From positions 1 through 38,301 of the forward strand of contig JALPMN010000622.1 of NCBI GenBank assembly GCA_024243835.1: a stretch of DNA of 38,301 nucleotides. Reading direction: 5' to 3'. Of this stretch, positions 16,261-25,141 are shown in pieces (position 1 is the stretch's first letter; each line of letters begins with the position of its first letter). Below the pieces are notes generated by a model. The model was not told the DNA's origin. It was given only the letters and a program-made list of their open reading frames with translations, and did no database searches. Source of the DNA: Enteropsectra breve (taxonomy: Eukaryota; Microsporidia). A program made the position numbers and the translations under genes.

Positions 16261-16848
16261 ATGCACTATAGTAAAACGGCACGTAGTCTCGTACGAGTAA
16301 CCTTTCTGCTTACGCAAATCAGCCTGATACTCGCGGGAATATCAACCTTCATACTGCTGCTCATCGTTTACGGCAGGTCTCAGGCGTTAGTCCAGATTAA
16401 TCTCTTGTTTATTGCACCGCTTCTTGCTGCATCTGTACTTACCGTTACGAATGGAATTCTCGGAATAAAGGCCATGAGCAGCATTAAGACAGTCATTGTC
16501 AGCTCATTCATCGCATCCTTCCTCGTTGCCATCAATCTCCAGCTCTTTATTGCAGCCAAGGGAAGCATTCTTGTTGAGAACAACACCCCTTGGATCAACC
16601 GGCAGTGGGCTGGCTTCTCAGACATACAGAAAAGCTTTGTTGAGAATCAGCTTGAGTGCTGTGGCCTTGAAACGATCACCGATAGAGCAACACCCGGGTG
16701 CAAGCACGGCCTGAGCTGCATAAACAAGATAAAGGATGCGGCCTTTGTGCTGCGCAGCGCTGTACAACGCACAATAATAGGATTTTTCCTAATCGAGTCA
16801 GTAGGCGCATGCCTTCTGGCCTTAATGAAAATAAACAATAGAGTATAA
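16261..16848 (+). CDS. small tetraspanin
   Basis: 195 residues with four hydrophobic segments (about 11-38, 47-72, 75-102, 170-190). The loop between segments 3 and 4 holds CCG at 133-135, PGC ending at 147 and Cys153. Four cysteines with a CCG triplet in a loop after the third transmembrane segment are the tetraspanin signature; the loop is at the small end for the family (about 65 residues). Tetraspanins organise membrane microdomains; in fungi, Pls1-type tetraspanins are needed for host penetration. The ATG at 16261 is chosen because an upstream TTG (16222) adds 13 unremarkable residues. No C-run is seen; CGG lies just upstream. Function here is inferred from topology and cysteines only. 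Confidence 0.82.
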   Translation: MHYSKTARSLVRVTFLLTQISLILAGISTFILLLIVYGRSQALVQINLLFIAPLLAASVLTVTNGILGIKAMSSIKTVIVSSFIASFLVAINLQLFIAAKGSILVENNTPWINRQWAGFSDIQKSFVENQLECCGLETITDRATPGCKHGLSCINKIKDAAFVLRSAVQRTIIGFFLIESVGACLLALMKINNRV

Positions 16849-17208
16849 TGAACATAAATTAAAGAATCAATAGAGCATTCAAGATTATTTTTGTTTCTTA
16901 TAAGCCATAAATGGATAACAGTATTTAAAATGTTATAATGCTCTTGCATTGTATAAAAGTAGCTTTTAACTAATTGAATTCATTTTTAATGTTTAAATGT
17001 ATACAAAATTACTTAGATCTAGATTGCTTTACGGCTAAATATTATACCAAAAGTTTAATAAAGATTGTTGTGAATCATGTTTGCTATTAATTCTCTAGAA
17101 TTGTTATTTACGATATCCAATTATTATACGCTGAATTATATTGTGTTTAAGGCCATTATTATAAAATTAAAGTTTATTATACATTTTTTTGTCTCGCAAT
17201 GAAATGCT
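16849..17208. other. convergent 3' spacer
   Basis: 360 bp, AT-rich, between the 3' ends of the tetraspanin and TBC genes. Nothing recognised. Confidence 0.55.
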
Positions 17209-18417
17209 TCATAAGTAGCGTTTGTCTGTTTCCTTTAAGTATTTGGCTGCTATGCTGACAATCAGATCTTCATCAGCATCCTCATCAGGCATTCTTCTCA
17301 AAAAATTAAAAAGTTTTTCTCCAGTCAAGCCAAGAAGGCTTTCCTCGTGATACTTCAGAATCGCAGCAGTGAAATACACGAGCACATTTATATTGTAAAA
17401 TACGTAAAAATCCCATACTCTAAGCACCAGGCTTATCTTGAAACGTGTGAAAAGGGTCATGTACCATCCGACAGCGTACATCGTAAAATCTACGCCCTCC
17501 TTTGTGAAGCACGCGTCTATTTCTGGAATAAAAAGCTTGAAAAGCCTGTTTTGTATTTTCATCATGCTGTTAAGCTTTTTAAGGCTGCCGTCAAACAGCT
17601 CATCCAGCCTGTCTCTCGCAGACAATGCAAGATACATCATGAAAGCCTCCCTTTCTTTAAAATACATGAGAAGAAGCCCGCATATTTCACTCATTCCCTG
17701 GCAGTATCCCACTCTGCGGTCGTAGCTGGCGATCGCCACAAGAATGTTAAAAAGCTCACACTGCCCCGTTCCATATTTCTTGAGAAACAGAAAGTGGTGT
17801 CTGAAGGTTCGCTGAACATCTGCGTGGATTTGAAAGTCATAATCACACAATGCCAAAGCCTTAAGCCTTTCATAATTTATCGCATTGGTTTCACAGTCAG
17901 AAATTATTCTTCTGGCTTTTGACACGGCGCCGCCCCGTTGTAGCAGCAGTTTCCATATTTTACTCTTCAAGGATAGTGGAATCCCTCGCTCCAGCATCTT
18001 TTCTCTTTTCATTGCCTCCCTCAGCTTTCTAGGGCTTTCTTTGCTGCAGGCTAAGACCCTGTTCCACTGGGGCTTAAAGCTCTCCTCATAGTTGCCTCGT
18101 CCCATGTATCCCTCACTCAGAAAGCCATACGCATCTGTGCAAACCATATTTTTGATATCTTCATCACAGCTGTAAAGCTTTCTAATGCTTGTCTGTGAGA
18201 CATCAGGATTTTTGGCTGATTTATCTTCACTACTGGTGTGTATCTTTGGAGTGGTGTCAGAAGGGCCAATGCTGCTTTCATTCTCTGGGTGTGAATTTAT
18301 TTTTTGTAAACCTACCAAAATACTTGGGGCTGAAAAATTCAAGCCTGGCTGAATTATTTTAGTTTTCGTATTTTCGTGTTTGTTTGGTTCCTGTATATTT
18401 TCATCAGCCTCTTCCAT
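17209..18417 (-). CDS. TBC-domain Rab GTPase-activating protein
   Basis: 402 residues. A polar N-terminus of about 115 residues precedes a TBC domain, residues about 140-380. Motifs in order: RGIPLSLKSKIWKLLL at the start of the domain, IHADVQRT with the arginine finger Arg203 (IxxDxxR), and VGYCQGMS with the glutamine finger Gln240. Both catalytic fingers are present, so it should stimulate GTP hydrolysis by a Rab in vesicle traffic. The target Rab cannot be read from sequence. The ATG at 18417 has no C-run within 20 bases. Confidence 0.93.
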   Translation of the reverse strand: MEEADENIQEPNKHENTKTKIIQPGLNFSAPSILVGLQKINSHPENESSIGPSDTTPKIHTSSEDKSAKNPDVSQTSIRKLYSCDEDIKNMVCTDAYGFLSEGYMGRGNYEESFKPQWNRVLACSKESPRKLREAMKREKMLERGIPLSLKSKIWKLLLQRGGAVSKARRIISDCETNAINYERLKALALCDYDFQIHADVQRTFRHHFLFLKKYGTGQCELFNILVAIASYDRRVGYCQGMSEICGLLLMYFKEREAFMMYLALSARDRLDELFDGSLKKLNSMMKIQNRLFKLFIPEIDACFTKEGVDFTMYAVGWYMTLFTRFKISLVLRVWDFYVFYNINVLVYFTAAILKYHEESLLGLTGEKLFNFLRRMPDEDADEDLIVSIAAKYLKETDKRYL

Positions 18418-19188
18418 ACGAGACTTGTATTCAAAACATAATTAAATAAAACAGCAGTATGAAAACAATGAAACATGGCATGTGAGCCTAATGTCATTAT
18501 ATGGATAAAATCATAAGCCATGAAATAAAACTTAAAAAGCGAATTATTAAAGGGGCGGAAATAATACAAATGCAGTTGTAAGCGAACACTGCGTATTAAT
18601 TAGAAATATCAACTAAAAACTTGCTTTCTTTGCATCTACTTTATATAACTTTATTAGTTAAACGGAAAGTATAAATTGTTCACCCTTTATAATCAGAGTG
18701 CTTGAACGTAAGCCTTACATTTGTTTTATTGAAAGATATAATTTTAGCTCTATTTGTAGCTTGCTAACAGTAATAAAAGGCGTTTTTTTCTCAAATTTTG
18801 ATCTGGCGCATTTTATTAGAAAGGCCATTTTTGTTATTTTAATCCAATTAATAAGATTAAAACGGAATATTTAAAATATAACGAACAGGCCAATATCTAC
18901 CTGACGGAGATTCTCATAGATTTTGAGGTGATGCCCCGCCAAACTCTGCTTTGGTTTAGGTACTTGTTTTGCTTTATGGCCTGGCCGATTTAATCAAAGA
19001 TCACCTGTTTTGTTATAAATAAAAATTTTTTATACAAAGCGGCAGCACTGGTACAAAGACTTTGCTAAAAATTGTAAATATATTCATTATGCATGCAGAA
19101 CCGTGTGTGCAAGTTCTCAGCGTGTCTCATATCACAGATCTTATTTTTTCAAAATTTCCGGTACTATATATCAAAAAAAATTTGTTAG
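18418..19188. other. divergent promoter region with a possible folded RNA
   Basis: About 770 bp between the TBC and Myb genes. 18926-19006 is less AT-rich than its surroundings and is bounded by a 7-bp complement (AGGTGAT at 18926 and ATCACCT at 19000), with a small internal hairpin (CCAAACTCTGCTTTGG). It does not fit tRNA, 5S, U6 or SRP RNA. TGTAAATA is at 19073-19080, upstream of the Myb start. Confidence 0.4.
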
Positions 19189-19197
19189 CCCTCCCGT

Positions 19198-20172
19198 ATG
19201 GGGTTGAAGAAAGAGAGACCAGATGTTTCGCTGGGAGGAAAACGCCGCAGCATGAAGCAAAGCATAGAGGAGATGACTGGGGACACAGCGTGTGAGTATA
19301 GCGAGGAGGAGAATTCGCTGGATAATTCTGAAAGCGTTTGTGATGAAGAGAGCAAAGAGAATGGATGCAATTTGAAGTGCAGGAAGCACAGCGGGGGCAA
19401 ATGCAGCGATGACAACTGCTGCAACAAGGGCCCGTGGTCGAAGGAGGAGGATGAGAAGCTCATGGAGCTCATCAAAAAATACCAGCCAAGAAACTGGTCG
19501 TTTTTAGCAACTCTGATGGGGACACGGCAAGGAAAGCAGTGCCGAGAAAGATGGCACAACCATCTGAATCCGAGTATCAAGAAGACGCCATTCACGCGCG
19601 AGGAGGATTTGAGAATTGTTGAGCTGCACCAAAAGATGGGAAATAAATGGTCTGAAATTGCGAAGTTTCTGCCAGGAAGGACTGACAATGCCATAAAGAA
19701 TTACTGGAACAGCACAATTCTACGAAGACAAAGCAGCAAAAAGAGAAGGTCAAGTATGTTCGAATACAGCACTGGCTACACCAACATGGATATAAAATAT
19801 GCAGATATTTCAGGAGAGGCGTATGGAGCAGCCGCGCAAGTTACCGATAAGGGCCCCTTTTTAAATCCCTTCAATCCAAATGGAGAAACAGCTTCTGACA
19901 CATATGGAAGCCCATACGGAAATATAAATGAAAACGGAAATGCGTATGCAGAAGCAAACGGAGCCTGTGGAAGCGGGCGCTATGACTATGAGATGGGCCC
20001 TAGCATTGGTTTCAACAGCCGTGTTTATGTTCCTGAGGTTTATAACGGAAGATCTCGCAGTGTGTGCGAAAGCATGGGAGGAGGCGACTTTGCGTGCTCT
20101 GTAGACTCAGACGAGATTGAGCTAGATGAAGATGATATGGAGGCATCAAGAGCACTACTTAGATTCTTTTGA
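19198..20172 (+). CDS. R2R3-type Myb transcription factor
   Basis: 324 residues. An acidic, Cys-containing N-terminus is followed by two Myb repeats. Repeat one, residues 77-125, has Trp80, Trp100 and Trp119 (GPWSKEED to [10 protein letters not shown]). Repeat two, residues 129-177, has Phe132 in place of the first Trp, then Trp151 and Trp170 ([12 protein letters not shown]). This is the MybR2R3 DNA-binding unit, recognising AACNG-like sites in the family. The C-terminal half is rich in Gly, Asn and Tyr and ends with an acidic stretch ([17 protein letters not shown]), a plausible activation region. Two CCC runs (19189-19191, 19193-19195) sit just before the ATG. Confidence 0.95.
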   Translation: MGLKKERPDVSLGGKRRSMKQSIEEMTGDTACEYSEEENSLDNSESVCDEESKENGCNLKCRKHSGGKCSDDNCCNKGPWSKEEDEKLMELIKKYQPRNWSFLATLMGTRQGKQCRERWHNHLNPSIKKTPFTREEDLRIVELHQKMGNKWSEIAKFLPGRTDNAIKNYWNSTILRRQSSKKRRSSMFEYSTGYTNMDIKYADISGEAYGAAAQVTDKGPFLNPFNPNGETASDTYGSPYGNINENGNAYAEANGACGSGRYDYEMGPSIGFNSRVYVPEVYNGRSRSVCESMGGGDFACSVDSDEIELDEDDMEASRALLRFF

Positions 20173-20320
20173 ACAGCATTTGTATGATACAAATTAATAT
20201 TAAAAAATACATGAAAACTTATTTACGTCTATTTGTTACGATTTATGAAAAGGATTCAATCTAAAATAGCTGGCAAATTTATGTTTGAGCATTTTATTAA
20301 CCATTATTTGAGCGAAACTA
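20173..20320. other. short spacer after Myb
   Basis: 148 bp, AT-rich, no recognised signal. Confidence 0.5.
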
Positions 20321-20551
20321 ATGATAATAAAGGCATTGGTGTTGTGTTTTATTGCAATTAAATTTTCTAATTATTTACACATACGGCAATTGCCTAACTG
20401 GGAAATATTCATAGTGAAATATTCTCTGTTTAGTAGATTTCCAAAATGCGAGAAAAATGTTTCATCTTACGTTCTCTACTGTAGATTTAAAAGTTTAGAT
20501 TTAATGAAGAAAGTATACTGTTATGCCAAAAGAGAATTTATTTTAGCTTAA
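20321..20551 (+). CDS. possible small secreted Cys-containing protein
   Basis: 76 residues from ATG 20321. The first 19 residues (MIIKALVLCFIAIKFSNYL) could be a signal peptide. The remainder is basic, with three or four Cys and no known domain. Codon use is very AT-rich, like the spacer, and there is no C-run before the ATG, so a chance frame is a real alternative. Confidence 0.35.
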   Translation: MIIKALVLCFIAIKFSNYLHIRQLPNWEIFIVKYSLFSRFPKCEKNVSSYVLYCRFKSLDLMKKVYCYAKREFILA

Positions 20552-20614
20552 GCAAATTAAGTATTACAGATAAAGATTTTCATCTTGCTAAATCTTGCAT
20601 TTACAATAGAATGT

Positions 20615-21004
20615 TTATTTTTGGTCCAAATAGCTTATATGCTCGTCGAGAACAGATTCACTTAGGGTGCTTGCAAAGTATTTGAGAGACTCCATATAAA
20701 GATCGACCAAATCATCGTTGGCATCCCTGGACGCGGGAATCGCAGCCTTCTGGGCCTCTATCGCATCGCTGCAGCACTGGTCAATGATTTTGCAGAGCCG
20801 CATGGATTCACTGTGCAGCACCGATGCAGGATCGCAGCTGTAGATAAACTTAGAGAAGAAGCCCACAAGCACCTCCTTGATTTCATAAGGATTTGTGGGA
20901 TCAGAAATCTGAGCAATGGCCGTCTGCAGTGGAGTTTCCGACTGGGCTATGAGAATCTCGAAGGACTGCTCTTTTGCGAGCAGCTTCAGAATGTTTTGCA
21001 GCAT
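20615..21004 (-). CDS. helical hypothetical protein, 129 residues
   Basis: Starts at ATG 21004, with AAAATTTT and CCC upstream (CCCAAAATTTTCTCC). A longer frame begins at a GTG at 21070 but adds nothing plausible. The protein is predicted to be mostly helical, with acidic C-terminal helices (DDLVDLYMESLKYF), no signal peptide and no membrane segment. Codon use is balanced, as in the neighbouring housekeeping genes, so I regard it as a real, probably conserved cytosolic or nuclear protein. I do not recognise the family; an adaptor or complex subunit would fit its size. Confidence 0.7.
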   Translation of the reverse strand: MLQNILKLLAKEQSFEILIAQSETPLQTAIAQISDPTNPYEIKEVLVGFFSKFIYSCDPASVLHSESMRLCKIIDQCCSDAIEAQKAAIPASRDANDDLVDLYMESLKYFASTLSESVLDEHISYLDQK

Positions 21005-21275
21005 GTTATGGAGAAAAATTTTGGGAATAGTTTTATAAAAATAGATTATCCGGTGAGCACGCTTACACACTTAAGCTATAAGTAAATGCTTATTCTATTT
21101 CTAAAAACATAAGGCAAAAGAAAATATAAATCAAAAATAATTTATTAAGCCTAAAATATTAGATTAAGAGCTAAATAAACTACCATTAGAACAACAATAG
21201 CATATTGTTTAAACTTAATTTAATTAGCTTTAACATTTACAATATACGGTATTACTCAATGCATTCTTAAATGCT

Positions 21276-22289
21276 TTACACTCTGTTGAGCTCTATTATC
21301 TTCCGCCACACTTCCATATCACTGAAAATCGTGTCATGATCGTGCGCACTGATAACAAAGTTACACTTGGATGCTGCATGAATCTCCCTTGAATGCTTAA
21401 TGTCTATCAGCACATCTGCATCCCCATGGAAGATATGGAGCTTGTCAGAAACAAGGCGTGAATTCGCGATGCTGTTGTAGTTTAAATATGACTCAATTTC
21501 AGCTTTAAGAGACCTGTAAATAAATGAAATACACGAAAAAGACATAAAATCGGTGCATATCGCTATGGTGCTCGAAAAGGGGGCTAAGCAGAATATTTTG
21601 TGGGGCTCGTGGATTCCACACTGTTTTTTATTTCTTGCTGCAATGGCGTCTTTTGAATATTCCAGGGCAATGGCCGTGCCCATCGAGTATCCAACAAGGC
21701 TTATTTGCTCGGCTTTGTATGTCTTTTTTAAATAGTTGAAAGCAGAAAGGACATCTTTGTTTCCACCCGCGATGCTGAACGCTCCGGTTGAATTTCCAAA
21801 TCCGCGATAATCAACCATTAAAACAACGCTGTTTGTTTCTTCACAGAGCTCATCAAGGCCCTCTAAAGACTCATCGGTCTGAATTCTGTCTTTCCCCTTG
21901 CCGTGGCAGAGCACGAAAAAGGAGGTGTTTTCATCTGTTTTACGCTTGGGTTTGTATAAAAACGCACCAAGACGCTCGCCATCGTCTGTGTGAAAATAGA
22001 CACTCGGCCTTTTGTAGCTCTCATATTCTGCATCTGTGTGTCTTGTGCACTCGTAGTCCAAGAATGTTCTTTTGAAATAGCCAAATATCCAAGATTCTGC
22101 TAGTTCTTTAGCTTCTTCATAGCGCTGTGTTCTTTCCTCTCTGCCATCATCAAGTTCCTGTCGTAAGCTCATCTGTGCTGCGCCATTCTGCTGATAGTTT
22201 AACAGCATGGAAGAGGTGATACTCAGCCTTACTGCATTGCTGATGAGGGCCATGTTCTTGTGCGCATGCTTCAGAATGTGCTTGAGCAT
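21276..22289 (-). CDS. alpha/beta hydrolase (Bem46/ABHD-type), paralogue 1
   Basis: 337 residues. After a 95-residue N-terminal region comes an alpha/beta hydrolase core: oxyanion region VLCHGKGKDR, DYRGFGNSTG, nucleophile elbow GYSMGT with Ser202, acid in HGDAD (Asp292) and histidine in AHDHDTIF (likely His318). The triad is complete. The family includes lipid and thioester hydrolases such as ABHD12/17 and Bem46; the substrate cannot be told. A weakly hydrophobic N-terminal helix could attach it to a membrane. The paralogue at 23031-24107 has the same orientation, and the two are separated by tRNA-Ile, so a tandem duplication is likely. Confidence 0.9.
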   Translation of the reverse strand: MLKHILKHAHKNMALISNAVRLSITSSMLLNYQQNGAAQMSLRQELDDGREERTQRYEEAKELAESWIFGYFKRTFLDYECTRHTDAEYESYKRPSVYFHTDDGERLGAFLYKPKRKTDENTSFFVLCHGKGKDRIQTDESLEGLDELCEETNSVVLMVDYRGFGNSTGAFSIAGGNKDVLSAFNYLKKTYKAEQISLVGYSMGTAIALEYSKDAIAARNKKQCGIHEPHKIFCLAPFSSTIAICTDFMSFSCISFIYRSLKAEIESYLNYNSIANSRLVSDKLHIFHGDADVLIDIKHSREIHAASKCNFVISAHDHDTIFSDMEVWRKIIELNRV

Positions 22290-22743
22290 AAGGAGTCAAA
22301 TTTTCTAGTATTATTAAAATAAAAATTTTACGCTTTTATCAAATTGGTAAATGAAAAGTTTTAATTACCAATTGAGATGCAGAAAGTTGACATGGTATCG
22401 AAACAACGCTTATAGAATGTTGATTCAGAAGGAAGTGCAATGATATAGGAGTAAAAACATAAATTATCAAGCAGAAACTAAAATTCATACTTGGAGTGAT
22501 TGCCAAATCGTATAATTTTTCATAATAAGCGTAAATTTAAGTTTAAATTTCTGAATAAACGTAAGCTTATTCAAAGAATGCTAAACTTAAATTTACCACG
22601 TACAGTTTTGTAATTTCAATTTTATCTTTGGCCTTCTATTTAAATTTCATCACCCACATATTGTCTGTGCAAAGAATAGAGGCTTCTTGATCGGAAAAGC
22701 TGGTGCTTTACTAATCCTTATTTAAAATATTCTTTATTTTTAA
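22290..22743. other. spacer between hydrolase 1 and tRNA-Ile, with a strong hairpin
   Basis: AT-rich. The main feature is a perfect 15-bp inverted repeat at 22531-22545 and 22582-22596, with an inner 6-bp inverted repeat (GAATAA/TTATTC). No gene recognised. Confidence 0.55.
22531..22596. repeat. nested inverted repeat, 15-bp arms
   Basis: GTAAATTTAAGTTTA at 22531-22545 is the exact reverse complement of 22582-22596. Between them GAATAA (22553-22558) pairs with TTATTC (22567-22572). It can form a hairpin or cruciform; it has no TA or other duplication that would mark it as a mobile element. Confidence 0.75.
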
Positions 22744-22817
22744 GCTCTGATGGCACAGTTGGTTAGCGCGCCGTGCTAATAACGCGGAGGTCCAGGGTTC
22801 GAGCCCCTGTCGGAGCA
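22744..22817 (+). tRNA. tRNA-Ile (anticodon AAT)
   Basis: 74 nt, no intron. The acceptor stem GCTCTGA pairs with TCGGAGC (one T-G pair), discriminator A. The D arm has AGTTGGTTAGC with one A-C mismatch in the stem. The anticodon stem CCGTG/CGCGG encloses loop CTAATAA, anticodon AAT, read as IAU after A34 deamination. The T arm CAGGG TTCGAGC CCCTG is perfect and contains the B box. A T6 run follows at once, a Pol III terminator. Confidence 0.97.
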
Positions 22818-22823
22818 TTTTTT
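22818..22823 (+). terminator. Pol III T-run terminator of tRNA-Ile
   Basis: Six Ts directly after the discriminator base. Confidence 0.85.
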
Positions 22824-23030
22824 AATATTGGCAGATAGGGCTTTTAAGCATTTGCTTCACGAAAAAGCTGCATGAAAAAAAAATTTTTAACTCTTGAAGC
22901 TTTTTTAGTAGCCACAATAAATTCATGAGATTCTATCATTACTTTGACAGTACTTTTGAAGACTGACAAGATATTGAAAAAAATAATGTTCATAGCAAAT
23001 TTTATTAAACTAAAAAGCTTTTAAAAAACT

Positions 23031-24107
23031 CTATTCTTCATTTTGCGTTATTTCTATTATCTTGTCCCATAGGCTTTTGTCAGTGAAAATCGTCAGATGG
23101 GTATGTTTTGTGCGTACTAAGCTGCAGGCAGAGGCTTCTGAAATCTTTTCAGCATGCTTTATGTGTATTATTCTGTCTTTTTCCCCATGAAAAATATGCA
23201 ATCCTTCACTTACAGATTTAGCATTCTCTACGCTGTCGTAATAAAACTCCTTTTTAATTTTGTTTTCCAGTCTGGGAATAAGAAAAGTAAACAGCTGAAA
23301 AAGCTTAAAATCCCTACAGATCTCAATGGTGTTTGAAAAAGGCGCCAGAAGAACTATTTTCTTCGGCACATATTCAGGGCAGTGTGTTCTGCTGAACTTG
23401 GCGTATTCCAGGGCGATGGCAGTGCCAAGTGAGTGGCCAATGATGTTGATGCGCTCAGCCCTGTAAACCATACGGAGGTATTTAAATGCCTCCAAAACAT
23501 CAATGTTGGCACCGGAAATGGAGAACTTGCCAGTTGAATCGCCAAACCCGCGGTAGTCAAGCACGAGAATTACAGCATTTTTGAGAGCGCAGAACATTTC
23601 GAATCCATCAAAAAGAGCAGCGGTGTGATACCTATCACAGCCTTTTCCATGGCACAGCACATAAAAATGAGTACTGGAATTCACTGACACAGGCTTATAA
23701 AGAAAGGCCCCTATGGTTTCCCCATCTTCTGTCTCCAAGTAAATGTTTTCTGGATGTTTTTTGTAAAAGCTGCTTTTTCTGTGTGTAGAGCCGTTGCTCA
23801 AAAAGAGAGCCTTGCAGTATTTTATGAGACGCGAGGGCCTCAGCTCACTGATCGAGTTTATGTTTTGCAAAATATTCATTTCATATTTCTCGATCTCTTC
23901 AGCTGATGGAGCATCGCTGAGACAGCTCTTTTTTGTCCTTTCTTTTTTACCACTTGCTTTAGCGGTGCTGTCTGACATTTCTTCTCGGGCATCCTCCTGC
24001 TGCTCTGCTGCTGTGCTTTTTTTCTTAAGATTTAAAATTGCATTTTGGTTTTGATGCTCTTCAGCCAGAATTTCCACTTCTGCTTTTCTATTATTTTCTG
24101 TACTCAT
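23031..24107 (-). CDS. alpha/beta hydrolase (Bem46/ABHD-type), paralogue 2
   Basis: 358 residues. A Lys/Glu/Ser-rich N-terminus of about 85 residues is followed by the same hydrolase core as the gene at 21276-22289: HFYVLCHGKGCDR, DYRGFGDSTGKFSI, nucleophile elbow GHSLGT, acid in HGEKD, histidine in KHTHLTIF. The triad is complete. The two copies agree through the core, including the motif LLAPFS or CLAPFS, but their N-termini differ entirely, which suggests different location or partners. CCC lies four bases before the ATG (GGG at 24112-24114 on the plus strand). Confidence 0.9.
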   Translation of the reverse strand: MSTENNRKAEVEILAEEHQNQNAILNLKKKSTAAEQQEDAREEMSDSTAKASGKKERTKKSCLSDAPSAEEIEKYEMNILQNINSISELRPSRLIKYCKALFLSNGSTHRKSSFYKKHPENIYLETEDGETIGAFLYKPVSVNSSTHFYVLCHGKGCDRYHTAALFDGFEMFCALKNAVILVLDYRGFGDSTGKFSISGANIDVLEAFKYLRMVYRAERINIIGHSLGTAIALEYAKFSRTHCPEYVPKKIVLLAPFSNTIEICRDFKLFQLFTFLIPRLENKIKKEFYYDSVENAKSVSEGLHIFHGEKDRIIHIKHAEKISEASACSLVRTKHTHLTIFTDKSLWDKIIEITQNEE

Positions 24108-24481
24108 TGTAGGGTAGAAAAATATTTTATTAAAGTAACTTTAAATCTGATTAATCTAATTTTGTGAAATTAAATAACGCATTATGTAAAGAACAATGTC
24201 CTATTCATATTTACACAGAAGAATATTACGCTCATTTTAACCAGAAGAACATGAAATACTTTTTACGTAGGAATTTGTTTTGTTAGCTATTGCGTAAGAA
24301 ACAATTAAGCGCGGGAGAAATTAAAAACGCGAGCATATGATAGAAATGTGTATAGAGTTTGCCATAAGTGAGCCCACGTATAATACTTGCTCTGTTCTTT
24401 GTGTTTGTGCCATGCTTGCTCTTTATGATTTGCTAAAATAGCTATGTATAAATATTAGTTTGAAGCTCCTTTTCCAATTTT
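24108..24481. other. divergent spacer
   Basis: About 370 bp with the start motifs of hydrolase 2 and the TRAPP gene at its edges. GCGCGGGAGAAATTAAAAACGCG near 24310 has short complementary ends. No gene recognised. Confidence 0.5.
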
Positions 24482-24494
24482 CCCCTGCCCCTGA

Positions 24495-24971
24495 ATGAAA
24501 GCCAGTGTTTCGAAAGAATTCTACAGCCTGGTGCTTCTCTCGATGATGCGCAGAATTATACAAAATAACCCTGAAAAATACAACGGGGTGCTTCTGCAGT
24601 TTGGTCTCGATGTTGGACGAAGAATGGCGGATGACTTCTTTTCAGTAAACAAAATGTACGAAAAAATCAGCTCTGTTGCGGAGATAGAGAAAACTATTAA
24701 GAAGTTCATCGGCGATACAATGGAAAAGAATATTTATATTATACGAGATGATCCGCAGACTGCCGCGGATGATGCCAGCAGATCCTCCTCGATGTACTTC
24801 AGGGAGTATCAGATACAGATGGACGATGATTTGCTTGTGCTAGGTGCAGATGCACACTTGCATTTTCTGAACGGACTGCTTTCCGCATTATTTTCCTTCT
24901 TGAATGAAGATATTGAGTTTTTTGTCTCTAAAGACAAGCTCAAGTACCGGATAAAAATAGTTGAGCACTAA
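24495..24971 (+). CDS. TRAPP complex subunit (Bet3 superfamily, Trs31/Trs33-like)
   Basis: 158 residues with the TRAPP/Bet3 fold: N-terminal helices (SVSKEFYSLVLLSMMRRI), the conserved FGLDVGRRMADDF block, KFIGDTMEKNIYI, and a C-terminal helix HLHFLNGLLSALFSFLNEDIEFFV. TRAPP is a guanine-nucleotide exchange and tethering complex at ER-Golgi membranes. The FGxxVGxR type suggests Trs31 (TRAPPC5) rather than Bet3 itself, but I would not insist. Two CCCC runs (24482-24485, 24488-24491) precede the ATG. With the TBC protein it is a second Rab-control gene in this window. Confidence 0.8.
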   Translation: MKASVSKEFYSLVLLSMMRRIIQNNPEKYNGVLLQFGLDVGRRMADDFFSVNKMYEKISSVAEIEKTIKKFIGDTMEKNIYIIRDDPQTAADDASRSSSMYFREYQIQMDDDLLVLGADAHLHFLNGLLSALFSFLNEDIEFFVSKDKLKYRIKIVEH

Positions 24972-25141
24972 GATGATACAAAAGTAGCTCAACAGCAGAA
25001 TTTCATAGTTCTTTTACTAAAATCGTAATATAATTGCAGATAAAAGCATTTAGGTAAATAATAAAGTATTAGACACAGTATTTGACGAGATTATTTTTAA
25101 AAGAATCTGTCAACTATTTAATTTTTGCAGCAAATTAAAAT

